Positions 19,260 through 30,100 of a stretch of DNA of 64,000 bases are shown here, piece by piece (within the stretch, counting starts at the first letter, position 1; every line of letters begins with the position of its first letter). Below the pieces are notes generated by a model. It had not been told where the DNA came from. It did not search any database and saw only the letters and a list, made by a program, of their open reading frames with translations. The DNA is from an uncultured Bacteroidales bacterium. Lineage in GTDB: Bacteria > Bacteroidota > Bacteroidia > Bacteroidales > P3. The stretch covers positions 1-64,000 of the forward strand of contig CAMVMF010000004.1 of assembly GCA_947168515.1 (NCBI GenBank). The letters run 5' to 3'. Made by a program: the position numbers and the translations under genes.

Positions 19260-21635
19260 TTATTCTTCTGTATTTCGTTTCACAACTATAGAGGCCTTTT
19301 TCTCTTTAGGCAAACAATAAGATAAGTATAAATCCCCATGCTCCTCCTTGAAGGCTTTACTGTCGAACTGCATAATGGTTCTTGGAGGGAAATAGCTGAC
19401 ACTGTATTTTGATGAATTCAGCTTGTCAAGATTACGTTGTTCCATCTCTTGAAGTATCTGCAATCGAATAGAGTCAATCCTTTTTTCAATGGCTTCTTTT
19501 TCGAGTTGAAGGCGATATAGTTCTTGTTCGTAATTCTCAAACCAATCGGTTGGCAGATTCCTTTCGGTTGTATTGATTTCTAACTTCTTAATTCTTGACC
19601 TTATAGATCCCACGTTTCGTTCCATCAACGACGCTATTTCTTCAATAGAAAAACCCTCTTTCACATAATGCCTAAGGCGGTTGTCGGCTTCTTCACTCCA
19701 TGGAGCATAAGCATTGGCGTGCAGCCGTTTCTGACTTTCCATATAGGATTCAGAATTTTCTGTTGAACTGAAGACAGGATCTTGATGGAGAACAGGCATA
19801 ATGCCCTGTTGTGATACATAATCTTTAATGACTCTTATGAATTCCTCACCAAAAGTGTCGCGTTTATGTTCGCCGATTCCAAAAGTGTTGCCAAAGTCAA
19901 TCAAGTTGGTGGGCCTCTCTGCGGCGAGATGATGCAGTGAACGATCGGATAAAACGACGTATGCCGGCCATTGGTGCTCGTTAGCAATGCGCTTTCGAAC
20001 TTCACGTAGTTTATTAAAGAGCTCCTTGCTTTCGTTACTTCTTGAATACTCGGCAGTCTTAGCTCCCACTGCCAGCTGCCTTAATCTACGAGCCTTAACG
20101 CTAAAGTTCTCTCTGTTGATTACCGCCAAATGTACAGCCTGATTACCGTGAAGCACTTCATGCCCCAATTCGGTAATATGGATATGTTGGTCTTCACCAT
20201 AGGCTATCTCTATGTAGCCCATCTGCAACATCTGTAACAGATAGTCATGCCAGTCACGGTAAGGAATATCACACCCTGCTCCAAAAGTCTTCAATAGATT
20301 ATATTGGTGTGAGTTCACATCTGCCGACATATTGCCACGGAGGATATCAATAGTCGTTTTAAAGCCAACGTTCTCTCCCGTTCGAGCAATAGCTGATAGA
20401 GCTTTCTGAACTATGATAGTACCCAGAAATGTTTGTGGAGGCGTATGGCACACATCGCAATTGCCGCAGTCCTTGTCGCACAGTTCGCCAAAATAGTTGA
20501 GCAAAATACGTCTACGACAGACTTGGGCCTCAGCATATTCCTGCATGCACTGGAGTTTTTCTAAGTTAACCTCCTGATGCTCTCCCTCGTTAGCGAACTT
20601 GCGTAGAGTTATGATGTCGCCAAGATTGTAATAAAGAATGGTCTCGCAAGGCAATCCGTCACGTCCTCCACGTCCAATTTCCTGATAGAAACTCTCAATA
20701 CTCTTGGGCAGGTTGTAGTGCACTACAAAGCGCACGTTGCTTTTATCAATGCCCATACCAAAAGCAATGGTGGCACAAATAACTTGCAGGCGGTCTGCCG
20801 AAAAATCATCTTGTATTCGATCACGCTCAGAATTTGGCATCCCAGCATGATAAGCTCCAGCCGCAATACCCTCTTTCTTCAATTTCTCTGCCAATTCCTC
20901 TGTAGTCTTTCTGGCCAAACAGTATATGATGCCACACTCACCAGAGTGACGATGGATGAGTTCCAAGATAGAGCGCAGCTTTTCGCGTGCCGAATAACCG
21001 CGTTTTACATCTAGACTCAGGTTCGGGCGGTCGAAAGAACCTATAAACGTCTCTGCATCTTGGATATTCAACTGCTTCAGGATATCTAGTTTCGTTATCT
21101 TATCGGCAGTAGCCGTGAGTGCCATAATAGGCACTTGGGGAAACACTTTTCGTAATTGTCCCAATTGTGTGTATTCCGGTCGGAAGTCATGTCCCCAACT
21201 GGAGATGCAATGAACCTCGTCGATAGCAAAGAGAGAGACGTTAACCTGTTGCAAAAAAGGGATCATGCTAACTACAAGCCGTTCAGGCGAGATATACAGC
21301 AGCTTTACTTTCCCTTCTAAACAGCGGTTTATGATGTCACGATTCGAATTCTCATCGTTGCTACTATTCAGTGTTTCTGCCGAGACACCATTAGCTTTTA
21401 ACGCCTCAACTTGGTCCTTCATTAATGATACAAGGGGCGAAACCACAACAGCCATCCCTTCCAATACCAATGCAGGAATTTGAAAACACAGTGACTTACC
21501 GCCTCCAGTAGGCATCAGAACAAGTGAATCCTGCCTATTGATAGTATGCAGGATGATTTCCTGCTGCATCGGTCGGAATGAATCATAACCAAAATATGAT
21601 TTTAGTACTTGATTTATATTCTTAGCCTCCATCAT
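19260..21635 (-). CDS. recQ: ATP-dependent DNA helicase RecQ family
   Basis: FRPMQQEIILHTI, MPTGGGKSLCFQIPAL, DEVHC, RQC-type Cys cluster CRRRILLNYFGELCDKDCGNCDVC. Confidence 0.93.
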   Translation of the reverse strand: MMEAKNINQVLKSYFGYDSFRPMQQEIILHTINRQDSLVLMPTGGGKSLCFQIPALVLEGMAVVVSPLVSLMKDQVEALKANGVSAETLNSSNDENSNRDIINRCLEGKVKLLYISPERLVVSMIPFLQQVNVSLFAIDEVHCISSWGHDFRPEYTQLGQLRKVFPQVPIMALTATADKITKLDILKQLNIQDAETFIGSFDRPNLSLDVKRGYSAREKLRSILELIHRHSGECGIIYCLARKTTEELAEKLKKEGIAAGAYHAGMPNSERDRIQDDFSADRLQVICATIAFGMGIDKSNVRFVVHYNLPKSIESFYQEIGRGGRDGLPCETILYYNLGDIITLRKFANEGEHQEVNLEKLQCMQEYAEAQVCRRRILLNYFGELCDKDCGNCDVCHTPPQTFLGTIIVQKALSAIARTGENVGFKTTIDILRGNMSADVNSHQYNLLKTFGAGCDIPYRDWHDYLLQMLQMGYIEIAYGEDQHIHITELGHEVLHGNQAVHLAVINRENFSVKARRLRQLAVGAKTAEYSRSNESKELFNKLREVRKRIANEHQWPAYVVLSDRSLHHLAAERPTNLIDFGNTFGIGEHKRDTFGEEFIRVIKDYVSQQGIMPVLHQDPVFSSTENSESYMESQKRLHANAYAPWSEEADNRLRHYVKEGFSIEEIASLMERNVGSIRSRIKKLEINTTERNLPTDWFENYEQELYRLQLEKEAIEKRIDSIRLQILQEMEQRNLDKLNSSKYSVSYFPPRTIMQFDSKAFKEEHGDLYLSYCLPKEKKASIVVKRNTEE

Positions 21636-21933
21636 TTATTCACGGATTTTTCTAATCCTCAGATGTTGCACAGCTTCAACACTAGAAGTCAGTCAAGGGC
21701 AAACCCAACACAAACCTATTTATGGTTAAACCGAAGAAAACTTTAGTGCATGAACAGTAACGTGGTCATAGTAACTACAGAATCAAGCCTTCTCGTTTAT
21801 TGGAACATAGATAATGCACATTACACTAACATTTCTCATACCTAGTAGGCAGAAAGAGTCAAAGACACAAAAAAACGGATAAGAGTATTATTCTCATGAA
21901 CAACAGATATTTAACTATATCAACTCATTCCCT

Positions 21934-22749
21934 CTAGCGAGTGCTGACTGAGGAGCTGCCTGAGGTGGAGCAATTGACCGTTGGGGTGCAGCCTGTGGGG
22001 ACGCCATAGACGATGTGGCTGGACCCTGAGAGGGCTACGCGCAGGCTCTCGCATACATTGAACTCGGCATCGCTGCTACCGCTCAGCTCACCGGTCACCT
22101 TGCGGCAATCCATCTGGGGAGAGAAGAAATCGCTGGAGCCCGAAAGGTCCAAATCCAAAAGGTCCAGACAGCTGCCCTCAGCGCTGACAGTCGAAGACCC
22201 TATGGCCTCCAGCTCAATGGTGGTGGCATCAATCCGGCCCGTCATCTCCGATGACCCCGAAAGGTCCATGGCAACTTTCTCGCTATTGATGGAACCCGTG
22301 AACGACGAAGCACCCGACAAATCCATCTCCACCTGGGTGGCACGCACCGTTCCCTCGAAGTCCGAAGAGCCCGAAATGTCCAGTTCGACATTCTCGCCCA
22401 TCAGGTCGCCCACAAAGGTAGAAGAACCCGACAGGTCTACCTCACAGAGCTGTTCATTGCGTGGCAGCAGCACCTTGGCACCTCTACGGGAGATGACCAG
22501 ATTGGGCCGGAGCTTAATCGTCAGCACGCCATCCTCCACCTTTACCACAACATATTGCTGCATCTGGGCCGAAGCGGTCACCACCGCACTAGCAACCGTA
22601 TCACACACCACCACATCGAAAGCACTGCTGACTTCCAAGCGGGTATAATCGCCCGCGATGGGGTATTCCATAGTGAAATACTGAGTGTCCTTTTCGCAAG
22701 CCGCAAACAGCAGGCATAGCATAATTGCCATAAAACCAATTCTTTTCAT
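21934..22749 (-). CDS. DUF2807 (head-GIN type) lipoprotein
   Basis: Lipobox LLFAAC; repeated DLSGSSDFEG-type beta-helix repeats. Confidence 0.85.
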   Translation of the reverse strand: MKRIGFMAIMLCLLFAACEKDTQYFTMEYPIAGDYTRLEVSSAFDVVVCDTVASAVVTASAQMQQYVVVKVEDGVLTIKLRPNLVISRRGAKVLLPRNEQLCEVDLSGSSTFVGDLMGENVELDISGSSDFEGTVRATQVEMDLSGASSFTGSINSEKVAMDLSGSSEMTGRIDATTIELEAIGSSTVSAEGSCLDLLDLDLSGSSDFFSPQMDCRKVTGELSGSSDAEFNVCESLRVALSGSSHIVYGVPTGCTPTVNCSTSGSSSVSTR

Positions 22750-23526
22750 ATCCAGTTATTCTTTGTATTGCCCTGCAAATATACATATTTTTTTAAAATA
22801 GTTAAGATACAATTGTTCATCTGACAGATAAACAGCCAAAGAAAGACACCTACGGAAGTGAGAAACACCTGCAAGTAGGGTTGTCTCTAGCACGATTCCC
22901 ATCACACGAACCCGATAAATGAAACAGCCTTATTAACTATGCCTGAATATTATACAATATCACTTACCGTTGCTGTGCCCCCCCCCTCTCAGGCTAAGGC
23001 CAAACCGTGGCCTCCACGTATGTGTTTGATCCGCTGTCACCGTCAAATCGAGAGCTATGCCATTCCCCACTTTCCCCTGGTGAAAGTGGAAGATGGTTTG
23101 GTAGAAAATAATAAGCATTCTTCATTTGATTATTATTGAAAGTTAGGTTTTGTATTATTTACTTAGCTTTTACTTATTGATGATAAATAAAACAGGATAG
23201 AACAAATGGTGAAGAGAATTTCAGTAGACAATTGGCCGATAAGACAAGTTCTTTAAATGGAACTCCCTGGTCGAGCAGAGGCTCCTCATGGAGAAAAAGA
23301 TAGCTGCCACCTAGTTCCTTGCTAACGCAAACAATGGACTGGCCTGCGTCGGTTTAAAACATCTCTAACCACTGCCGCGCCAGTTACCATAGATTTCTCA
23401 AGCAAAAGCCCAAGGGAGACTATGGAAAAAGAATGGGGGCTGGAAAAGGCATAAGAAACATCATCAGAGGCGGAAAGAAAAAAGAGGTTATGTGAGAAAA
23501 TAATTGTATCTTTGCACTCCTTTATT

Positions 23527-24192
23527 ATGGCAAAGAAACAGAAATACTACGTTGTGTGGCAGGGAAATACGCCCGGCATATACGAGAGTTGGGAGGAGTG
23601 CCAACGGCAGGTAATCGGCGTGGCGGGTGCGCAATACAAGTCCTTTGACACCATGCAGGCCGCCCAACAGGCATTTCTGCACCCCTACGACGAGGTGAAG
23701 GGACAGAAGACCGTCCTCGAACACAAGGAGAGCATCGTGGGCGTGGACGAGAACGGCATGACCTTTGTGCGCGAGGGGGCAGTGGACGGGCCTGTGCTGG
23801 ACAGCCTGGCCGTGGATGCCGCCTGCAGCGGCAATCCGGGCGTGATGGAATACCAAGGGGTATACGTTGCCAACCGCCAGCAGATATTCCACTACAAAGC
23901 CCCGGTGGGCACCAACAACGTGGGCGAGTTCCTAGCCATCGTGCATGGCCTCTCCTACCTGAAGAAACACCACTTGAACCAAATCATCTACAGCGATTCC
24001 AAGATCGCCATCAACTGGGTGAAGCACAAAGAATGCCGCAGCAAACTGCCCCTCACCGCCCAGACGGCCGAGCTGTGGAACTTTGTTCGCAGGGCCGAGC
24101 AGTGGTTGCAGACCAACACCTACACCACCGAAATACGCAAGTGGGACACCGACCGCTGGGGCGAGATTCCCGCCGACTTTGGCAGAAAATAA
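23527..24192 (+). CDS. rnhA: Ribonuclease H with N-terminal viroplasmin-type domain
   Basis: KKQKYYVVWQGNTPGIYESWEECQRQVIGVAGAQYKSF followed by the RNase H domain (VDAACSGNPG...VGEFLAIVHGL...IIYSDSKIAINWV). Confidence 0.88.
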   Translation: MAKKQKYYVVWQGNTPGIYESWEECQRQVIGVAGAQYKSFDTMQAAQQAFLHPYDEVKGQKTVLEHKESIVGVDENGMTFVREGAVDGPVLDSLAVDAACSGNPGVMEYQGVYVANRQQIFHYKAPVGTNNVGEFLAIVHGLSYLKKHHLNQIIYSDSKIAINWVKHKECRSKLPLTAQTAELWNFVRRAEQWLQTNTYTTEIRKWDTDRWGEIPADFGRK

Positions 24193-24213
24193 TCAAGAAA
24201 CACAATAAGAAAG

Positions 24214-24792
24214 ATGACTCTAGAAGCTATTCTCACCATCCTTATCACCATCGCACAGATAGCCACCGTCTACCTAGCCGCCCGTGGCAACCGCTGGACA
24301 TGGATTTTCAGCATCATCACGGGGCTTATCCTGTGCTATAATTTCTTTACCGACAAGCACTTCATGAGCTTTGCCTTTCAGGTCTACAGTCTGCTGGCCT
24401 CCATTGGGGGCGTGTTTATCTGGAAGAAGAAGGAAGAAGACAACCGCCGCACCATTTGCTGGGGCAACCCGCTGTGGCCGTTGCTGGCCGTGGTGGGCAT
24501 CGCAGCTGCCACCCTGTTCGTCGACACGCGGCTGCTGCACTCCAACTTGCCTGTACTCGACTGCGCCATCTTTGCCCTGCAGGCCGTCGCCACCTTCCTG
24601 ATGGTGCGCAAGGACATCAACGCCTGGATATGCTACCTCATCTGCGATGCCATCTATATTCCCTTAGGCATCATGGGCGGCAGCTACAAGTGGCTGGTCA
24701 TCAGTGCCTGCTTCCTCATCACGGCCACCTATGGCTTCATCACCTTTGTAAAAGCCTGGAAAGCATCCAAGAAAGCCTCTGCCGATGCCTAA
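24214..24792 (+). CDS. pnuC: PnuC-family nicotinamide riboside/mononucleotide transporter
   Basis: Multi-TM; ARGNRWTWIFSIITGLILCYNFF, NAWICYLICDAIYIPLG. Confidence 0.8.
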   Translation: MTLEAILTILITIAQIATVYLAARGNRWTWIFSIITGLILCYNFFTDKHFMSFAFQVYSLLASIGGVFIWKKKEEDNRRTICWGNPLWPLLAVVGIAAATLFVDTRLLHSNLPVLDCAIFALQAVATFLMVRKDINAWICYLICDAIYIPLGIMGGSYKWLVISACFLITATYGFITFVKAWKASKKASADA

Positions 24793-25684
24793 CACCACCC
24801 ACATGCGCATACCCTCCAACCGAGTGCGGGACATAGAGCGATATATCCTCACCGAACTCCAAGGCCTCTACCCCGAGGGGGAGTTGCGCATGTTCGTCCG
24901 CCTGCTCTTCGAAGGTTTCCTTGGGTGGGGCACAGCCCAGTTCTTGCTGCACCGCGACGACACCGTCAACCAGTCGGACCTCTTGAAATTCCATTGGGCA
25001 GTGGAAGACCTCAAACAATACCGCCCCATACAGCACATCATAGGCCACACCGACTTCTGCAACTGTCGGATAGCCGTTTCGCCCGACGTGCTGATACCAC
25101 GTCCTGAGACAGAGGAGATAGTGACCGCAGCCGCCAACCTGCTGCGTCAAAAAGAGCCCACGGCAGCAACAGGAAATTACCTAGACCTCTGCACTGGCAG
25201 CGGCTGCATAGCCATTGCCTTGGCCAAAATATTTCCCGAGGCGAGAGTCTATGCCGTGGACCTATCCGCCGAGGCCCTTACGCTTGCCCGAAAGAACGCA
25301 GAAAGGAATCATGTGGAGGTCACCTTTTCACAAGCAGACCTATTGGGGAGGGAACTCTCACTCCCCTGCCCCGCCTTCGACCTCATCATCAGCAATCCTC
25401 CCTATATTCGCGACTGCGAACGCAGCGGCATGGAGAGCAACGTGCTGGACTACGAACCCGCCCTGGCCCTCTTTGTGCCCGACGACGACCCATTGAAATT
25501 CTACAGAGCCATAGGGCACTACGCCCAACGGCACCTCACCGACAACGGACTCCTCATACTAGAAATTAACGAACACCTCGGCCCTGAGACATGCCAGCTA
25601 CTACAAGCACTGGGGTTTGAGACCCAGCTGCTGCAAGACTTCCGTGGCAAAGACCGAAGCATAAAAGCCACTTTACAACTATGA
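24785..25684 (+). CDS. prmC: Peptide chain release factor N5-glutamine methyltransferase
   Basis: IPRPETEE, LDLCTGSGCIAIALAK, IISNPPYI. Confidence 0.92.
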   Translation: MPNTTHMRIPSNRVRDIERYILTELQGLYPEGELRMFVRLLFEGFLGWGTAQFLLHRDDTVNQSDLLKFHWAVEDLKQYRPIQHIIGHTDFCNCRIAVSPDVLIPRPETEEIVTAAANLLRQKEPTAATGNYLDLCTGSGCIAIALAKIFPEARVYAVDLSAEALTLARKNAERNHVEVTFSQADLLGRELSLPCPAFDLIISNPPYIRDCERSGMESNVLDYEPALALFVPDDDPLKFYRAIGHYAQRHLTDNGLLILEINEHLGPETCQLLQALGFETQLLQDFRGKDRSIKATLQL

Positions 25685-27192
25685 TTACTCCTATCCACAT
25701 CATCGGCATCCTACTCACTGTGGGACTATTGCTGTTTGTAAGCATCCATTCGGGCCGCAAGGTCAAAGATGCCAAAGCATTCACCACCGGCGGCCGTGCT
25801 GGCAGCTGGATGGTTTGCGGAGCCATACTGGGCACCCTGGTGGGCGGCCAGTCTACCATTGGCACCGCGCAGCTGGCCTTTAGTTACGGCATATCGGCTT
25901 GGTGGTTTACCATCGGGGCCGCCCTCGGAGCGTTGGTACTCTCACTGGTCTATGCCGGACCCATCCGCCGCAGCGGCTGCACCACCCTCTTGGAAATCGT
26001 GGCCAAAGAATATGGCCGCAAAGCCGAGACCATCGGCTCCACCCTTTTCCTCATCGGCATCTTCATCAGCATCATGGCGCAGGTGCTCTCCTCCTCTGCC
26101 ATGGTCACCAGCCTGTTCCATATCCCCCTCACCTGGGCGGCCGTCATCAGCGGCGTGCTCATCATGCTCTTCGTCCTCTTCGGGGGCATACAAAGTGCCG
26201 GGGCGGGCGGCATCGTCAAGCTGGTGCTGCTATACATCAGCTGCATCACTGCCGGCGTAGTGGTGTGGCACCTGGGCAAGGGCCTCACCGGCATCAACCA
26301 TGACATCGAGACTCTCAACGCCAGCAGCCCACTCTGCCAACTCAACGGCCTCACCGACATCGAGAGCATCCACCACCGCTATGGCAGCATGGTGGCCCGC
26401 GGGCCGCTCAAGGACATTGGCGGATGCCTGTCGCTGATGCTCGGCGTGGTCACCACACAGACCTATGCCCAAGGCATCTGGTCCGGAGCCTCCACCGCCA
26501 AAGCCCGCCGTGGTGGACTCTACTGTGCTTTCCTCATCCCCCTCATCGGCGCGGCTTGCACCCTGGTGGGCATGTACATGCGGGGACATTATGTCACCAC
26601 CGCCGAACTCACTGCCATGCAGGCCGCCGGAGAATTGCTCCCCGAGGGCATAGGGGTCATACAAAGTTCGTTGGAAGCCTTCCCCGCCTTTGTACTGGGG
26701 CATCTGCCCGCCTGGCTGGGAGGAATAGCCCTAGGTGCCATGCTGGTCAACATCATGGGTTGTGGCAGCGGCCTGGTGCTGGGGGCCTCCACCATATTGG
26801 TACGCGACGTATATGGCAATCTGGCCGCAAAACTGGGCTGGGCCAAGCCCACCCACTCGCAGCTGACGCAGACCCGCCTGACCATTGCGGGACTGCTGGC
26901 CTTGGCAGTAGTCATCGCCCTCTCGGTCAAAGGAACTTTCATCAACGACCTGGGATTCCTCTCACTGGGCCTGCGTGCCGTGGCCCTGCTGTTCCCGCTC
27001 AGCTTTGCACTCTTCCTGCCTGGGCGTTTCAGTGCCCGGGCCGTGGGTTCTGCCATGATCACCGGCACCGCCGTCATGCTCTTGGCCAAATCGCTCAGCC
27101 TGCCTGCCGACCCCGTATACTACGGTCTCGGAGCCAGCCTGCTGCTTATGCTTGTCCTTCGGAACCCTTCGCAGCGGGTGGTAAGAAAATAA
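25681..27192 (+). CDS. Sodium:solute symporter family protein
   Basis: 13-TM-like profile; GRKVKDAKAFTTGGRAGSWMVCGAILGTLVGGQSTIGTAQLAF. Confidence 0.85.
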   Translation: MITPIHIIGILLTVGLLLFVSIHSGRKVKDAKAFTTGGRAGSWMVCGAILGTLVGGQSTIGTAQLAFSYGISAWWFTIGAALGALVLSLVYAGPIRRSGCTTLLEIVAKEYGRKAETIGSTLFLIGIFISIMAQVLSSSAMVTSLFHIPLTWAAVISGVLIMLFVLFGGIQSAGAGGIVKLVLLYISCITAGVVVWHLGKGLTGINHDIETLNASSPLCQLNGLTDIESIHHRYGSMVARGPLKDIGGCLSLMLGVVTTQTYAQGIWSGASTAKARRGGLYCAFLIPLIGAACTLVGMYMRGHYVTTAELTAMQAAGELLPEGIGVIQSSLEAFPAFVLGHLPAWLGGIALGAMLVNIMGCGSGLVLGASTILVRDVYGNLAAKLGWAKPTHSQLTQTRLTIAGLLALAVVIALSVKGTFINDLGFLSLGLRAVALLFPLSFALFLPGRFSARAVGSAMITGTAVMLLAKSLSLPADPVYYGLGASLLLMLVLRNPSQRVVRK

Positions 27193-27198
27193 ACTCGT

Positions 27199-30100
27199 TC
27201 ACGCCTCGTGGCGGAAAAGGTCGTGCAACTCGGCGTTAGACAGGTTGCCTATCCAGTTCTCGCCCACCGCAACAGTGAGGTCTGCCAGTTGTTTCTTCTC
27301 CTGAATCATACGGTTGATCTGCTCCTCGAAAGTACCTTGTGTGATAAAACGGTGCACGATGACATTTTGGTGCTGCCCAATACGATAGGCGCGGTCGGTG
27401 GCCTGCGCCTCCACGGCCGGATTCCACCAAAGGTCGTAATGGATGACATGATTGGCCGCGGTGAGGTTGAGACCTGTGCCAGCCGCCTTGATAGAGAGAA
27501 TGAAGATACGGCATTCGGGACGTGTCTGGAAGTCATCCACCATACGGGCACGCTCCTTTACGCTTAAGCCCCCGTGCAAAAAGAGAGGTTTCTCGCCCAG
27601 ACTTTGGCTTACAAACTGCACCAGCAGGTCGCCCATTTCTTTAAACTGGGTGAAGACTAGCACTTTCTGCCGGTTGCGGACGATGCTGTCGAGCAGCGTC
27701 AGCAATGTCTCGGCCTTGCCGGAGACCGTGGGGTCGGCATTGCCGTCCTTTAGGAACAGAGCCGGATGGTTGCAAATCTGCTTGAGGGAGAGAATCATCT
27801 GCAGCACCAATCCCTGCCGTTTGAAAAGAGCCTGAGGCGTATCAGTTGGGGCCTCGTCAATCACCGCCATGGCCGAACGGAGTGTTTCGTGATAGAGAGC
27901 GGCCTGCTGGTCGGTGAGGGAGGTGAAGGTGTCCTCCTCTATCTTGTCGGGCAAGTCGGCGATGATGGAGCGGTCGGTCTTCAGTCGTCGCAGCAGGAAT
28001 GGTGCCGTCACGCGTCGGAAACGTTCGGCCACCGCCTGGTCACCCTCGCGCTGGATGGGGTTGGCGTACTGCTTGCGGAAGGCGGCAGCAGAGCCCAGCA
28101 TCTGGGGATTGGCAAAATCCATGATGCTCCAAAACTCCGACATGCGGTTTTCGATCGGGGTGCCGCTCATGGCTATGCGGTTGGCGGCTGCCAAGGCATG
28201 CACCGCCTTGCTTTGGGCGGTGGTGGCGTTCTTGATGTTCTGGGCCTCGTCGATAACGACGGTGTGCCACTTGCGGCGTTTGAGCGTTGCCAAGTCGCTG
28301 CGCACCACCCCATAGGTTGTCAGCAGCACGTCGGCATCGAAACCTTTCAGCGTGCGACCGGGGCCGTGGTAGAGCCGACAGCTGATGTTGGGGGCAAAGC
28401 GAGACAGCTCGGCCTGCCAGTTGGTGAGCAACGTGGTGGGCACCACCACCAAGGCGTGTTGTTTGGCGAAAGCCCCTTCGTCCTTAAATTTCTGTAGGAG
28501 AGTTATTACCTGCAGGGTCTTGCCCAGACCCATGTCGTCGGCTATGATGCTGCCGAAGCCCAACTTGGCATTGCGGTACATCCACTCATACCCTCGCTGC
28601 TGATACGGCCGGAGGGTGGCCTTTATGCCCTTGGGAACAGCCATTCTGCGCTGTTTCCGCAGTTGCTCCATCATCTTGCGCACCTGGGCAGTCATCTCCA
28701 CAGGCACACCGTCGAAACTCTCGCTCAGCGCGGCCTGGAGGCGTTCGCCGGGGGTGAGTGTGCGCGACTCGCCAAAGTAGTCATTCAGGTGTTCTATGTC
28801 GTTTTCATCCACATAGAAAAACTGTCCCTTAAAGCGGATAAGGCCGCGGGCATGGGCTACGAGTTTTTGGAATTGCTCGATAGGTATCAACTCGTCGCCC
28901 ACAGCCACCTGCCAGTCGAAGTCGAGCAATTCGGCCAAACTCACATGCGCCACGCTGTCGTCTTCCGACTTCCTAATCGTAACGGACGGACGCGGACGGC
29001 ACAAGTTCTGCAGCTCTTTAGGCAAGGCCACCCCCACACCCAACAGGCGCAGTGCGGGGAACACCTCCAACAGCATTCTAGAGAACTCTTGCGTCCTGTA
29101 AGTCATTGGGCGACTAGCCCCGTTGTGGAGGTACGACTCCACCGAAGGCAAAAAAGGCGAAAGCATAGAGGCATCTCGCAGCACCTCAAGACGGATAGGG
29201 GCATAGGCCTTGGCGGAAAGAATCTTTTTCATCGGGACGGGCAGGCCATCAACCAGCACCGAAATGTCGACCTGGAAGCTGTCGCCGCCGTCTACGCCCA
29301 CCAACAATTGGGGACAGAACTGGTGGCTGCCCACATCCAGATGGGACAGCCAGGCGGCAACGCTCTCGGGAATGCTCTGCTCCCCTACCCCACCAAAACG
29401 GCATTTGTGGCCTGCAAAGAAGAGAGACTCAATCTTGTTGTCGGGGTCCACCTTGTTCCTCATGCGAGGCATCAGATAGTTGAATATCAATGCCAACAGC
29501 ACCACCGCACGGTTTTGCAGCCGCGAAGGCTTCTTCACGTGGGCTTGCTGCCATCGCAGCATGTCTGGGGGCATCATCGCGCCCAGTTCCTCCACCACCT
29601 CACACACAGGCGCGTGCGCCATGGCCGGCAGCCATACAACGACATAAAGCTTTCCCATCTCGCTCACCAGTTTCGGAATCACCGCGCCACAAGCCATCAG
29701 GTGCAAAGCCACATTAAGCGCATGACGCACCACGACATAGTCAGCATCATAGTCGGCCAAGTCGTCCTCTTCGATGGCCGCCACATCGGCCAACAGTTGG
29801 TCGAAATGGAGGTTTATTACATTCAACTCATCGTCTAGCAACAGCTGTACCGACCCCTGCCGTCTGGGGGCTGTGGCATCGGCTACCGGCAGCAGTGCTA
29901 GGCCTTCTAAGATAGACTTTGCCCTACGGGCCACAGCCCCCACCCCTCTGCCGTACGTTGCGCGGAAATCGCCCTTGGCATAGAACGTAGGCTGGCTGGG
30001 CAGCATACTTGTCAGTAGTTTTTGTATATCTGTTATATGAGTAAGGTCAACAGGGTGCGGTTTCTGAATCGTCGCCTCGGTTCTCTTCGCCTCAACCTCA

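Noticed and set aside
26424-27239. 271-aa alternative-frame ORF in the symporter region
   Set aside because: Same-strand off-frame ORF in GC-rich coding sequence; the symporter frame is clearly the real one.
28663-29838. 391-aa plus-strand ORF
   Set aside because: Antisense shadow of the SNF2 helicase gene; His-rich nonsense composition and no family resemblance.
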